From Citrobacter sp. wls619 (lineage in GTDB: Bacteria; Pseudomonadota; Gammaproteobacteria; Enterobacterales; Enterobacteriaceae): DNA of 64,000 nucleotides. The translations under genes were made by a program, and so were the position numbers. The DNA lies in assembly GCF_005281345.1 (NCBI RefSeq), contig NZ_SZXJ01000044.1, positions 406,140 through 470,139 on the forward strand. Reading direction: 5' to 3'. Shown here one piece after another: positions 45,986-57,994 of this stretch (position 1 is its first letter; each line of letters starts with the position of its first letter). Under the pieces are notes generated by a model. That model searched no databases. It saw only the letters and a list, made by a program, of their open reading frames with translations, and was not told where the DNA came from.

Positions 45986-47430
45986 TTTGCCTCCGTTGCC
46001 AGTACGTCAAAGACGTCTTTACCTAATGAACATTCCGGGCACAGGAAGTTGTCCGGTACGTCGCTCCATGGTGTACCCGGTGCGACATCCTGCAGGGGTT
46101 CACCTTTTGCTGGATCGTAGATCCACTGGCAAACGCTGCACTGCATGCTTGGGCCTAGGTCCGCGGCAGCCGCAGCGGCACAGGCACAGGCTTCTTCCCT
46201 GGCGACGGCTTTCACGTGGGTTTCCGGCAGCGGAGCAAGTGCCCACTGACGTGCAATTTCTCGACCGTGCTGACGGCACAGTTCCAGCGCATCCAGATCC
46301 GGACGCCATTTTGCTTTCAGGCTCAGCGACATTTCAAAACCCGCATCCTGCAGGCGGGTGGACAAACGGTCTACCGCACCGCCGCTCCAGCCGTGTGAAC
46401 CGAAGGCGCTGGCGCGTTTGTTACGAAAACGCAGGCCGGTCATTTCTTCCACCAGACCGGCGATTTTCGGCATCATCACGTTGTTCATGGTTGAGGTCCC
46501 GACCAGCACGCCTTTAGAGCGGAAGACGTTAGTCAGGACTTCGTTTTTATCGCTGCGGGCAACGTTGAAGATTTTCACCGCGACGTTCGGGTCCACTTCG
46601 TTGATGCCCTGGGCAATCGCATCGGCCATCATACGGGTGTTGTTCGACATGGTGTCGTAGAAAATGGTGATGCGGTCTTCCTGGTAATCCGCCGCCCATT
46701 TCAGGTACATCTCCACGATTTGTGTCGGGTTGTCGCGCCATACCACACCGTGAGAGGTGGCAATCATATCGACCGGCAGGTTGAAGCCGAGGATCTCCGT
46801 GATTTTCGGTGTGACCAGACGGCTGAACGGGGTCAGGATATTGGCGTAGTAGCGCTGACACTGTTCGAACAGTTCAGTCTGGTCAACTTCGTCGTTAAAC
46901 AGACGTTCGTCGCAGTAGTGCTGACCGAAGGCGTCGTTACTGAACAGCACTGCATCGCCGGTCATGTAGGTCATCATGCTGTCCGGCCAGTGCAGCATCG
47001 GTGTTTCCACGAAGATCAGCTGTTTGCCGTTACCAATATCCAGCGAGTCGCCGGTTTTCACCACGTTAAAGTTCCATTCCGGGTGATGGTGGTGACCGTT
47101 GATGGAGTCAATGGCGTTGGCGGTGCAGTAAATCGGGGTATCCGGGATGCAGGACATCAGCTCGGTCAGCGCCCCGGCGTGGTCTTCTTCCGCATGGTTA
47201 ATAATGATGTAATCGATATCTGCCAGGTCAATTTCACTGCGCAAGTTCTGCACGAATTCACGGCTAAACTTGTGGTCTACTGTATCGATCAGGACATTTT
47301 TTTCTTCACGGATAAGATAGCTGTTGTAGCTGCTGCCACGCAGCGTTTTGTATTCGGTTCCGTGGAAATCACGAACTTCCCAGTCACGTTGGCCAACCCA
47401 ATGAATGTTATTTTTAACCAGAATAGACAT
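45982..47430 (-). CDS. norV: NorV, anaerobic nitric oxide reductase flavorubredoxin
   Basis: 482 residues. A metallo-beta-lactamase-like di-iron domain ([11 protein letters not shown] with the H-x-E-x-D-H ligands), a flavodoxin domain (about 255-400, [17 protein letters not shown]), then a rubredoxin tail with two CxxC pairs ([17 protein letters not shown]). It reduces NO to N2O under anaerobic conditions. An alanine-rich linker ([10 protein letters not shown]) before rubredoxin is slightly longer than in E. coli. Confidence 0.97.
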   Translation of the reverse strand: MSILVKNNIHWVGQRDWEVRDFHGTEYKTLRGSSYNSYLIREEKNVLIDTVDHKFSREFVQNLRSEIDLADIDYIIINHAEEDHAGALTELMSCIPDTPIYCTANAIDSINGHHHHPEWNFNVVKTGDSLDIGNGKQLIFVETPMLHWPDSMMTYMTGDAVLFSNDAFGQHYCDERLFNDEVDQTELFEQCQRYYANILTPFSRLVTPKITEILGFNLPVDMIATSHGVVWRDNPTQIVEMYLKWAADYQEDRITIFYDTMSNNTRMMADAIAQGINEVDPNVAVKIFNVARSDKNEVLTNVFRSKGVLVGTSTMNNVMMPKIAGLVEEMTGLRFRNKRASAFGSHGWSGGAVDRLSTRLQDAGFEMSLSLKAKWRPDLDALELCRQHGREIARQWALAPLPETHVKAVAREEACACAAAAAADLGPSMQCSVCQWIYDPAKGEPLQDVAPGTPWSDVPDNFLCPECSLGKDVFDVLATEAK

Positions 47431-47482
47431 AGCAACCTCAGTAATTAATTTCGCGTTTTTCTAAAAAAGATGTTTTGCTTAT

Positions 47483-47498
47483 TGCAGATTGCGTGCCA
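47483..47498 (-). promoter_or_regulatory. Sigma-54 promoter of norV
   Basis: Minus strand TGGCACG-CAAT-CTGCA, near-consensus -24/-12, about 53 bp upstream of the norV ATG. Confidence 0.85.
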
Positions 47499-47553
47499 AC
47501 TTTTTATTTATTTGATTTATAACGATTTAATATTTATTGCCTACAAAGAGGTA

Positions 47554-47609
47554 GTCAAAATGACTATTCATTTCATTGTCAATATGACAATATGAATTGT
47601 CAAAATGAC
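47554..47609. promoter_or_regulatory. Three NorR enhancer sites
   Basis: GTCAAAATGAC at 47554-47564, GTCAATATGAC at 47578-47588 and GTCAAAATGAC at 47599-47609. Each has the GT-N7-AC core of NorR sites. Three spaced sites upstream of norV match the arrangement known in E. coli. Confidence 0.9.
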
Positions 47610-47621
47610 AATGAGGTGGTC

Positions 47622-49139
47622 ATGAGCTTTTCTGTAGACGTGCTGGCAGGCATCGCCATTGAATTACAAAGCGGTATTGGGCATCAGGACCGTTTTCAAC
47701 GCCTGATCACGACGTTACGTCAGGTGCTGGAGTGCGATGCATCGGCATTATTGCGCTATGAATCCCGACAATTTATTCCGCTGGCGATCGATGGACTGAC
47801 GCAGGATGTTCTCGGCAGGCGCTTTACGCTGGAGGGGCACCCGCGGCTGGAGGCGATTGCCCGTGCCGGGGATGTGGTGCGTTTCCCCGCCGACAGCGAT
47901 TTGCCCGATCCTTATGATGGGCTGATCCCCGGTCAGGAGAGCCTGAAGGTGCATGCCTGTATCGGATTGCCGCTGTTTGCCGGACAAAATCTGATCGGGG
48001 CGCTCACGTTGGATGGCATGGAACCCGATCAGTTCGATGTGTTCAGTGATGAAGAGCTTAGGCTGATTGCCGCGCTGGCGGCGGGCGCGCTCAGTAATGC
48101 GCTGCTGATTGAGCAACTGGAAAGCCAGAACATGCTGCCAGGCTCGTCAACGGCCTTCGAGCAGGTGAAAGAAACGCAAATGATTGGTCTGTCGCCCAAT
48201 ATGATGCAACTGAAAAAAGAGATCGAGATTGTTGCGGGCTCCGATCTCAATGTTTTGATCAGCGGTGAGACGGGAACCGGGAAAGAGCTGGTGGCGAAGG
48301 CCATCCATGAAGGTTCGCCGCGTGCGGTAAATCCACTGGTGTATCTGAACTGCGCGGCGTTGCCGGAAAGCGTGGCGGAAAGCGAGCTGTTTGGTCACGT
48401 CAAAGGGGCGTTTACCGGGGCTATCAGCAACCGTAGCGGCAAGTTTGAAATGGCGGACAACGGCACGCTGTTTCTGGATGAGATAGGTGAATTGTCGCTG
48501 GCGCTACAGGCCAAGCTGCTGCGCGTATTGCAGTACGGGGATATTCAGCGTGTGGGGGACGATCGCAGCCTGCGCGTGGATGTGCGGGTACTGGCAGCAA
48601 CGAACCGTGATTTACGCGAAGAGGTGCTGGCCGGGAATTTCCGCGCGGATTTGTTTCATCGCCTGAGCGTCTTTCCACTTTCTGTGCCACCGCTGCGCGA
48701 CCGCGGTGAGGATGTCGTTTTGCTGGCGGGATATTTTTGCGAGCAATGTCGGCTGCGACTGGGACTTTCCCGCGTGGTGTTAAGTGGCGGTGCGCGTAGT
48801 CATTTGTTGAACTACGGCTGGCCGGGAAACGTTCGTGAACTGGAACATGCTATTCACCGCGCCGTGGTGCTGGCAAGGGCGACAAGGGCAGGGGATGAAG
48901 TGGTTCTGGAAGCGCAGCATTTTGCCCTGCAGGATGACAGTTCCGTCCCGCCGCCGGAGGTTCTTCCCGAGGTTCCGCTGCATCATAACCTGCGTGAGGC
49001 AACAGAATCTTTCCAACGGGAGATGATTCGCCGGGCACTGGCGCAGAATAATCACAGTTGGGCGGCAAGTGCGCGGGCGCTGGAAACAGACGTCGCCAAC
49101 CTGCACCGGCTGGCGAAGCGTCTTGGACTGAAGGATTAA
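47622..49139 (+). CDS. norR: NorR, NO-responsive sigma-54 activator
   Basis: 505 residues from the ATG at 47622 ([15 protein letters not shown]); ten upstream codons overlap the third enhancer and are not used. N-terminal GAF domain with a mononuclear iron that binds NO, AAA+ domain (Walker [29 protein letters not shown]) and a C-terminal Fis-type HTH ([25 protein letters not shown]). It activates norVW. Stop codon shares TTAA with the convergent gutQ stop. Confidence 0.97.
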   Translation: MSFSVDVLAGIAIELQSGIGHQDRFQRLITTLRQVLECDASALLRYESRQFIPLAIDGLTQDVLGRRFTLEGHPRLEAIARAGDVVRFPADSDLPDPYDGLIPGQESLKVHACIGLPLFAGQNLIGALTLDGMEPDQFDVFSDEELRLIAALAAGALSNALLIEQLESQNMLPGSSTAFEQVKETQMIGLSPNMMQLKKEIEIVAGSDLNVLISGETGTGKELVAKAIHEGSPRAVNPLVYLNCAALPESVAESELFGHVKGAFTGAISNRSGKFEMADNGTLFLDEIGELSLALQAKLLRVLQYGDIQRVGDDRSLRVDVRVLAATNRDLREEVLAGNFRADLFHRLSVFPLSVPPLRDRGEDVVLLAGYFCEQCRLRLGLSRVVLSGGARSHLLNYGWPGNVRELEHAIHRAVVLARATRAGDEVVLEAQHFALQDDSSVPPPEVLPEVPLHHNLREATESFQREMIRRALAQNNHSWAASARALETDVANLHRLAKRLGLKD

Positions 49140-50101
49140 ATAATCCCTGCCTGATAGAAATCCTGCAGGTTGATAGCACCGGTGAGCTTACCGTTTTCGT
49201 CCACCACCGGCGCTGCGGTGATTTTGCGCTTCATCAGGACTTCCTTGGCATCAATCGCGCGGCTCTGCGCCTGCAGCGTGACGCCATTATGAGTCATCGC
49301 TTCGCTTACCTGAGTCGTAAGTGCGCCACCGCCAACCAGCCAGCGGCGCAGGTCGCCGTCGGTAAAGACCCCTTTCACCAGCGATTGATCGTCGCAGACC
49401 GCTACCAGCCCCAGACCTGTACGACTCAGTTCCAGCATGGCATCCATGACGCTGGTGGTGAGCGTTACCTGTGGCACAGCATCATCACGACGCATCAGGT
49501 GATGCACTTTATTTAACAGACGTGCGCCCAGCGCACCTGCCGGATGCGAGCGGGCGAAATCTTCTTCGTTAAACCCGCGTGCCTGCATCACGGCTATCGC
49601 CAGCGCATCGCCCATCATCAGCGTGTTGACGGTGCTGGAGGTTGGCGCCAGACGCATCGGGCAGGCTTCACGCTCTACTGAAATATCCAACACCGCTTTG
49701 GCTGCCAGGCCCAGTGGCGAGGTCGGTTTTCCGGTCATTGCCAGCAGGGTGACGGATTTGTCTTCCAGGCGTGGAATGATGAGATCCAGCTCTTTAGCTC
49801 CGCCAGAGTAGGAGATAAACAGCATGACATCGCGACTTTCAATCATGCCTAAGTCGCCGTGCAGCGCTTCTGCCGGATGCACAAAAAAGGCGGGTGTGCC
49901 GGTACTGGCGAGGGTTGCCGCGATTTTTTTGCCAATATGGCCTGACTTGCCAATCCCGGAAACAATCACTTTGCCTTCACAGTGGATGATAGTATTGGCG
50001 GCCCGAACAAAATCATCGCCCAGTCGCTCTGGCAGTCGACTGGCTTCCTGTAATTCCAGCATTAACGTCTGACGGCCCGCGTTCAGTAGTGCATCACTCA
50101 T
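49136..50101 (-). CDS. gutQ: GutQ, D-arabinose 5-phosphate isomerase
   Basis: 321 residues. N-terminal SIS domain ([38 protein letters not shown]) and two C-terminal CBS domains (from about residue 200; [20 protein letters not shown] at the end). It interconverts D-ribulose 5-phosphate and D-arabinose 5-phosphate. Last gene of the srl operon; overlaps srlR by eight bases. Confidence 0.96.
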   Translation of the reverse strand: MSDALLNAGRQTLMLELQEASRLPERLGDDFVRAANTIIHCEGKVIVSGIGKSGHIGKKIAATLASTGTPAFFVHPAEALHGDLGMIESRDVMLFISYSGGAKELDLIIPRLEDKSVTLLAMTGKPTSPLGLAAKAVLDISVEREACPMRLAPTSSTVNTLMMGDALAIAVMQARGFNEEDFARSHPAGALGARLLNKVHHLMRRDDAVPQVTLTTSVMDAMLELSRTGLGLVAVCDDQSLVKGVFTDGDLRRWLVGGGALTTQVSEAMTHNGVTLQAQSRAIDAKEVLMKRKITAAPVVDENGKLTGAINLQDFYQAGII

Positions 50102-50867
50102 TGGTCTCTCCGGTTATAATCACTTCAATCCCTTTTGCTTCCAGCGCCTGACGAAACGCAGGGTTAATACCCGCATCGGTAATCAATTTGTCGACGCTTT
50201 CCAGACTGCACACAACATTGGGACTTTTGCGCCCAAATTTTGACGAGTCAGCCATCAGAATGACTTCGCGAGCGGCATTGCACATCGCTTTACTGACGCT
50301 AAACACCTCATTAAATGTGGTTACGCCGGCATTGAGATCGATGCCGTCGGTGCCCATGAAGAGTTTATCAAAGCTGAACTGCTCAAAGGCATTTTCTGCC
50401 AGCTGTCCGTGAAATGACGCAGATTTTTTACGGAATGTCCCGCCGGGCATCAGGATGGTTTGCTCGTTGTCCAGCTCTGAAAGCGCATTAACAATGTGCA
50501 GGCTGTTGGTCATGACGGTGATGTTGCTAAAGCGGCTGAGCATCGGCACCATCTGCAGCACCGTACTGCCCGCATCCAGAATTATGGAGTCGCCATCGTG
50601 AATAAAGCGAACGGCAGCTTCGGCAATTTGCTCTTTTTTATGCGTGTTGATCAGCGTCTTGTGATCGATTGGCGGGTCAGATTCGTCTTTATTCAATACT
50701 ACGCCGCCGTAGGTGCGAATGACGGTTCCGGCATTTTCCAGAGTGACCAGATCTTTACGAATGGTCGTACCGGTGGTGTCAAAGTAGTGGGCCAGTTCTT
50801 CAACTGAGCATTTTCCCTGCTTTTGCAAGTGCTCCAGTATGGCAGCCTGACGCTGACGAGGTTTCAT
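50094..50867 (-). CDS. srlR: SrlR (GutR), DeoR-family repressor of glucitol genes
   Basis: 257 residues. DeoR-type HTH at the start ([44 protein letters not shown]) and a sensor domain with the DeoR signature ([11 protein letters not shown]). Represses srl transcription in the absence of glucitol. Confidence 0.95.
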   Translation of the reverse strand: MKPRQRQAAILEHLQKQGKCSVEELAHYFDTTGTTIRKDLVTLENAGTVIRTYGGVVLNKDESDPPIDHKTLINTHKKEQIAEAAVRFIHDGDSIILDAGSTVLQMVPMLSRFSNITVMTNSLHIVNALSELDNEQTILMPGGTFRKKSASFHGQLAENAFEQFSFDKLFMGTDGIDLNAGVTTFNEVFSVSKAMCNAAREVILMADSSKFGRKSPNVVCSLESVDKLITDAGINPAFRQALEAKGIEVIITGETNE

Positions 50868-50937
50868 AGGCGTGATTACCCTGACTTAATAAGTTGCAAA
50901 ATGATAATTTCGCAAGCTATTAGCATTCACAACGAAA

Positions 50938-51297
50938 TTACCCATGTTTCAGTTTAAGCGCCAATGATAGTGCATTCTGCGAAAGCGGATCATGGGGAAA
51001 GATCACATCAGGCTGTAATTCATCAAGATGTTTGCCCATTATTGTGGCAATTTTGCCAGGTCTTGCAAAAACGGTAAGACCTTTCATAAATAACGTATCG
51101 GCAACCCGCTGTTGCTCATCCAGTGCGATAGCGACCACAACACGGGGTTTAAAACGCCCGCCGGAGCGGCCCACGCCGACCCGGCCCCGCTGGCAGAGCT
51201 TATCGAAAGCCCGATTAAAACGGGATATTTGCCAGCCTCCCAACGCCAGTTGCAGACACCACGCAATGGCGGCGACGGTAATCAGTGCGGAAACCAT
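50938..51297 (-). CDS. srlM: GutM (SrlM), glucitol operon activator
   Basis: 119 residues from the ATG at 51295-51297; the frame continues upstream through REP sequence and is not used. One N-terminal hydrophobic helix (LITVAAIAWCLQLALGGW), then VGVGRSGGRFKPRVVVAIALDEQQRV. Known to activate the operon in E. coli; mechanism unclear. Confidence 0.94.
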   Translation of the reverse strand: MVSALITVAAIAWCLQLALGGWQISRFNRAFDKLCQRGRVGVGRSGGRFKPRVVVAIALDEQQRVADTLFMKGLTVFARPGKIATIMGKHLDELQPDVIFPHDPLSQNALSLALKLKHG

Positions 51298-51315
51298 AAT
51301 GTGCTCCTTTGATTT

Positions 51316-51389
51316 TGCCGGATGGCGGCTGCGCCTAATCCGGCCTACATAATATTCGTAGGCCCGGTAAGCGCAGCGCCACCGGGCAA
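51316..51389. repeat. BIME inside the srl operon, between srlD and srlM
   Basis: TGCCGGATGGCGGCTGCGCC... to TCCGGCCTACA (51316-51349) plus an inverted GTAGGCCCGGTAAGC... to CACCGGGC (51358-51388). Confidence 0.85.
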
Positions 51390-51398
51390 TCATACCTC

Positions 51399-52178
51399 TT
51401 AAAACATCACCTGACCGCCGGTCACGTTGATGGACTGCCCGGTGCAGTAAGACGCTTTTGGACTGGCGTAAAACAGCAGCATATTCAGTACGTCCTGATA
51501 ATCGCAGCCGCGCTTGAGTGGCACTTTATCAATGTAGTACTGCTCCACTTCGTCCGGCTTGAGGCCAAGTTTAGTGGCATATTGCGGTAATAATGACTGG
51601 AACATTGGGGATTTCAGCAGATTACCCAGCATCAGCGAATGTACGGTAATGCCGTATTCCGCCAGGTCCAGCGCCAGCGATTGCGTTAAGCCTACGCCGC
51701 CAAATTTCGCCGCGCTATAACCCGAGTTGTGCTTGCTACCCACTTTTCCCGATTTGGAGTTGATCTGGATAATGCGGCCCTGGACGCCATCACGGATCAT
51801 CAGGCGCGAGAATTCACGTGCACAGAGGAAATAGCCGACCAGATTCACCTGCAGTGAACGGTCGAAATCCCCCAACTGAAAGTCGCTGATAAACGCGGCT
51901 TTAGCGATACCCGCGCTGTAAACCAGCAGGTCAACGCGACCGAATATTTCATCGACTCCGCGCGACAGCGCCAGCACGCTCTGCTCGCTGGTGGCATCGG
52001 CACCAAAACCGTAAGCGGTGCCTTCGCCGAATTCGGCGTTAATTTCCTGTGCCACATTCGCCGCTTTATCGCTTTGAATATCGACGACCGCAACGCGGTA
52101 ACCTTCTGTTGCAAGCCCACGGCAAAGGAATGCCCCCAGGGTCTGGCCTCCACCAATGACAACGGCAACTTGATTCAT
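51399..52178 (-). CDS. srlD: SrlD, sorbitol-6-phosphate dehydrogenase
   Basis: 259 residues, short-chain dehydrogenase. NAD motif near GGGQTLGAFLCRGL, catalytic S-Y-K in SKSGKVGSKHNSGYSAAKFG. Oxidises glucitol 6-phosphate to fructose 6-phosphate. Confidence 0.97.
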   Translation of the reverse strand: MNQVAVVIGGGQTLGAFLCRGLATEGYRVAVVDIQSDKAANVAQEINAEFGEGTAYGFGADATSEQSVLALSRGVDEIFGRVDLLVYSAGIAKAAFISDFQLGDFDRSLQVNLVGYFLCAREFSRLMIRDGVQGRIIQINSKSGKVGSKHNSGYSAAKFGGVGLTQSLALDLAEYGITVHSLMLGNLLKSPMFQSLLPQYATKLGLKPDEVEQYYIDKVPLKRGCDYQDVLNMLLFYASPKASYCTGQSINVTGGQVMF

Positions 52179-52195
52179 TTTTCTCTCCTTTACTC

Positions 52196-52558
52196 TTAAG
52201 CGACAAACTTCAAAATACAGCCCGGAACGATATCGTCCGGTACGGGCCCCGCTATGTGCACGGTGCCGGGAAATTCCGCTTCGCTTAGTCCGTCGAAGCG
52301 CAGGGTGATATGCCCGAGTTCACGTAAGTTTTGTTCTGCCACGCTGCCGACAGCTGTAACCGGGTAGTGATGCTGGCCCAGTTCGAAACGGATACCGGCT
52401 TGCAGAGAACCGTTCAGCACGCCATGGCAATGAATGAAGCAAAACTCTTCGATATCCGCAGGGGCGCCTTCACGAAAGGTAATCAGCATCTGGTCGCACA
52501 GCGCATCCGCTGCGCTTTGGCCGATACGGGTGATGGTGGTCTGATAAATCACGGTCAT
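52196..52558 (-). CDS. srlB: SrlB, glucitol PTS EIIA
   Basis: 120 residues from the ATG at 52556-52558. EIIA-Gut family; phosphorylated histidine expected in FIHCHG. Receives phosphate from HPr and passes it to SrlE. Confidence 0.95.
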   Translation of the reverse strand: MTVIYQTTITRIGQSAADALCDQMLITFREGAPADIEEFCFIHCHGVLNGSLQAGIRFELGQHHYPVTAVGSVAEQNLRELGHITLRFDGLSEAEFPGTVHIAGPVPDDIVPGCILKFVA

Positions 52559-52571
52559 TTCTGAGTGCCTC

Positions 52572-54127
<1,556 letters not shown>

Positions 54128-54182
54128 TTACCTTGCCAAACGGTAATTAATTTTAATCAGATCGAAAGATTTAAAATTGTTA

Positions 54183-54196
54183 TTTTGATCTCAAAA
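54183..54196. promoter_or_regulatory. Palindrome upstream of srlA
   Basis: TTTTGA-TC-TCAAAA, 80 bp before srlA. It could be a CRP or SrlR site; the CRP consensus is only partly met, so the assignment is tentative. Confidence 0.3.
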
Positions 54197-54367
54197 TGAA
54201 AGAAAAATATTTTAATTTGAAAGTTATTGCGTGGGTGCTCGCAAATGTGCGGGTCAGAGATGAAAGGGGATGTAAATTCTGTGAAGGAGAGCGACTACCG
54301 CTTCCTTGTATGACGGGGGATGCTTTACCATACTTCCCCCAGGCTGAATTTGTTTAATGGATGTCTC

Positions 54368-55447
54368 ATGTTCAAGCGTCGTTATGTAGCGTTACTCCCC
54401 CTTTTCGTACTGCTCGCTGCCTGTAGCAGCAAACCCAAACCTTCAGAGACTCAAACGACTACCGGTGCGCCATCCGGCGGCTTCCTGCTTGAGCCACAGC
54501 ACAACGTCATGCAAACAAGCGGTGATTTCGCCAATAACCCGAATGCACAGCAGTTCATCGAGAAAATGGTGAACAAGCATGGTTTTGATCGTCAGCAATT
54601 GCAGGAAATCCTGTCGCAGGCTAAGCGCCTGGACTCAGTATTGCGTCTGATGGACCGCCAGGCGCCCACAACGCAGCCGCCAGCCGGACCTAATGGCGCA
54701 TGGCTGCGCTATCGCAAGCAGTTCATCACCCCGGACAACGTGCAAAATGGTGTGGCGTTCTGGAACCAATATGAAGATGCGCTGAACCGTGCGTGGCAGG
54801 TATACGGAGTACCACCAGAAATTATCGTTGGCATTATCGGCGTTGAAACGCGCTGGGGCCGCGTGATGGGTAAAACGCGTATTCTGGATGCGCTGGCGAC
54901 GCTGTCCTTCAACTATCCGCGCCGTGCGGAATACTTCTCTGGCGAGCTGGAAACCTTCCTGCTGATGGCGCGAGATGAAAGCGATGATCCGCTCGATCTA
55001 AAAGGTTCCTTTGCGGGTGCGATGGGTTACGGTCAGTTTATGCCATCCTCCTATAAACAATATGCCGTTGATTTCAATGGCGATGGGCACATTAACCTGT
55101 GGGACCCCGTCGATGCTATCGGCAGCGTGGCGAACTATTTCAAAGGGCACGGCTGGGTGAAAGGCGATACCGTGGCAGTACCTGCAAATGGTCAGGCGCC
55201 GGGTCTTGCGAACGGCTTTAAAACGCAATACAGCATTGCTCAGCTTGCCGCTGCAGGCCTGACACCGCAGCAGTCGTTGGGGAATCATCAGCAGGCCAGC
55301 CTGCTGCGTCTGGATGTTGGCACCGGCTACCAGTACTGGTATGGACTGCCGAACTTCTACACCATCACCCGCTATAACCACAGCACGCATTACGCGATGG
55401 CGGTTTGGCAGTTGGGGCAGGCGGTAGCGCTGGCTCGGGTGCAGTAA
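54368..55447 (+). CDS. mltB: MltB, membrane-bound lytic murein transglycosylase B
   Basis: 359 residues from the ATG at 54368; a 16-codon upstream extension is not used. Lipoprotein signal FVLLAACSS. Catalytic glutamate in GIIGVETRWG; family segment GAMGYGQFMPSSYKQYAVDF. Cleaves murein glycan strands with formation of 1,6-anhydroMurNAc at the outer membrane inner face. Confidence 0.96.
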   Translation: MFKRRYVALLPLFVLLAACSSKPKPSETQTTTGAPSGGFLLEPQHNVMQTSGDFANNPNAQQFIEKMVNKHGFDRQQLQEILSQAKRLDSVLRLMDRQAPTTQPPAGPNGAWLRYRKQFITPDNVQNGVAFWNQYEDALNRAWQVYGVPPEIIVGIIGVETRWGRVMGKTRILDALATLSFNYPRRAEYFSGELETFLLMARDESDDPLDLKGSFAGAMGYGQFMPSSYKQYAVDFNGDGHINLWDPVDAIGSVANYFKGHGWVKGDTVAVPANGQAPGLANGFKTQYSIAQLAAAGLTPQQSLGNHQQASLLRLDVGTGYQYWYGLPNFYTITRYNHSTHYAMAVWQLGQAVALARVQ

Positions 55448-55479
55448 TCGCTGGTTACCGGCCTACAGGAAGATTTCGC

Positions 55480-55521
55480 TTGTAGGCCGGATAAGATGCG
55501 CTGGCATCGCTATCCGGCAGG
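55480..55521. repeat. REP after mltB
   Basis: TTGTAGGCCGGATAAGATG... to CATCGCTATCCGGCA, one REP unit. Confidence 0.75.
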
Positions 55522-55641
55522 TCTTATTTATGCCACGGAGCAATTTTTGGAATCCCCCTCGTAAAACGTTCTCCTCATCCCCATCTTGGTTGTGAAAGTG
55601 CTATCTTGTCCGGCATATTTTTTTAACTGACAGAGGCTGAA

Positions 55642-56139
55642 ATGACCGACAGTGAACTGATGCAGTTAAGTGAGCAGGTGGGGCTGGCGTTAAAAGTACG
55701 CGGAGCAACGGTGACAACAGCGGAATCCTGCACCGGCGGTTGGGTGGCAAAAGCCATTACCGATATTGCCGGTAGCTCAGCCTGGTTTGAGCGCGGGTTT
55801 GTCACTTACAGCAACCAAGCCAAAGCGCAGATGATTGGCGTACGTGAAGAAACGCTGACGCAGCATGGGGCGGTGAGTGAACCGGTGGTCGTTGAAATGG
55901 CGATTGGCGCGCTAAAAGCCGCCCGTGCAGACTTCGCCGTCTCGATTAGCGGTATCGCAGGACCCGATGGCGGTAGTGAAGACAAACCCGTGGGTACGGT
56001 ATGGTTTGCCTTTGCCAGCGTCAGCGGTGAGGGGATTACCCGACGGGAATGCTTCAGCGGCGACCGTGAGTCGGTACGTCGCCAGGCGACCGCGTATGCG
56101 TTACAAACCCTGTGGCAACAATTTCTACAAAATACTTGA
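55642..56139 (+). CDS. pncC: PncC, NMN amidohydrolase (CinA-like, YgaD)
   Basis: 165 residues, stand-alone CinA C-terminal domain: TTAESCTGGWVAKAITDIAGSSAWFERGFVTYSN and ISGIAGPDGGSEDKPVGTVWFA. Deamidates NMN in pyridine nucleotide recycling. Directly upstream of recA as in E. coli. Confidence 0.95.
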   Translation: MTDSELMQLSEQVGLALKVRGATVTTAESCTGGWVAKAITDIAGSSAWFERGFVTYSNQAKAQMIGVREETLTQHGAVSEPVVVEMAIGALKAARADFAVSISGIAGPDGGSEDKPVGTVWFAFASVSGEGITRRECFSGDRESVRRQATAYALQTLWQQFLQNT

Positions 56140-56163
56140 TACTGTATGAGCATACAGTATAAT
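56136..56163 (+). promoter_or_regulatory. recA promoter with LexA box
   Basis: LexA box CTGTATGAGCATACAG at 56142-56157 lies between -35 TTGATA (56136-56141) and -10 TATAAT (56158-56163), spaced 16 bp. This is the classical recA SOS promoter. Confidence 0.95.
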
Positions 56164-56228
56164 TGCCTCAACAGAACATTATCTTTCACGTTTCGCGGTT
56201 TAATCCGAAAGCGGCATGACAGGAGTAA

Positions 56229-57296
<1,068 letters not shown>

Positions 57297-57317
57297 TAGT
57301 CTGACGTAATCGCATAT

Positions 57318-57346
57318 AAAAGGGCTGCATATCATGCAGCCCTTTT
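57318..57346 (+). terminator. Terminator between recA and recX
   Basis: AAAAGGGCTGCAT (57318-57330), loop ATC, ATGCAGCCCTTTT (57334-57346). Partial read-through into recX is known in E. coli. Confidence 0.9.
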
Positions 57347-57365
57347 CCATTTCTGAAGGCTCAAT

Positions 57366-57866
57366 ATGACAGATTCAACTTCCCGCCGCTCTGCTTACTC
57401 CCGATTACTTGACCGCGCAGTGCGAATACTTGCGATGCGCGACCACAGTGAGCAGGAACTGCGGCGTAAACTGGCTGCTCCGGTGATGGGGAAAAATGGA
57501 CCAGAAGAAATTGATGCCACGCCGGAGGATTACGACAAGGTTGTCGCCTGGTGTATTGAAAGCCGTTATCTTGATGATGACCGATTTGTTCAGCAATTCA
57601 TCACCAGCCGTAGCCGTAAAGGTTATGGGCCAGCGCGTGTGCGCCAGGAATTAGGTCAGAAAGGGATCGCCCGTGAGGCCATTGAGCGGGCAATGCGGGA
57701 ATGTGAAATTGACTGGGCGCTGCTTGCGCGTGAGCAGGCAATCAGAAAATATGGCGAACCCTTACCTGTCGATTTTTCAGAAAAGGTTAAGGTTCAGCGT
57801 TTTTTGCTCTATCGCGGCTATCTGATGGAAGATATTCAGGCAATATGGCGAAATTTTGACGATTGA
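57366..57866 (+). CDS. recX: RecX, RecA modulator
   Basis: 166 residues with repeated three-helix modules ([49 protein letters not shown]). Inhibits RecA filament extension. Placed after the recA terminator. Confidence 0.96.
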   Translation: MTDSTSRRSAYSRLLDRAVRILAMRDHSEQELRRKLAAPVMGKNGPEEIDATPEDYDKVVAWCIESRYLDDDRFVQQFITSRSRKGYGPARVRQELGQKGIAREAIERAMRECEIDWALLAREQAIRKYGEPLPVDFSEKVKVQRFLLYRGYLMEDIQAIWRNFDD

Positions 57867-57994
57867 GCGCATACGGGATTTTACTTCCCAGTAAAGAAAA
57901 CTTATCTTATTCCCACTTTTCGATTGCCAGAGGCGCAGTTTGCATGCCGATGCTGGTAATGACATTTCGTTAGCTTGATTTCTTCAGGATAATT

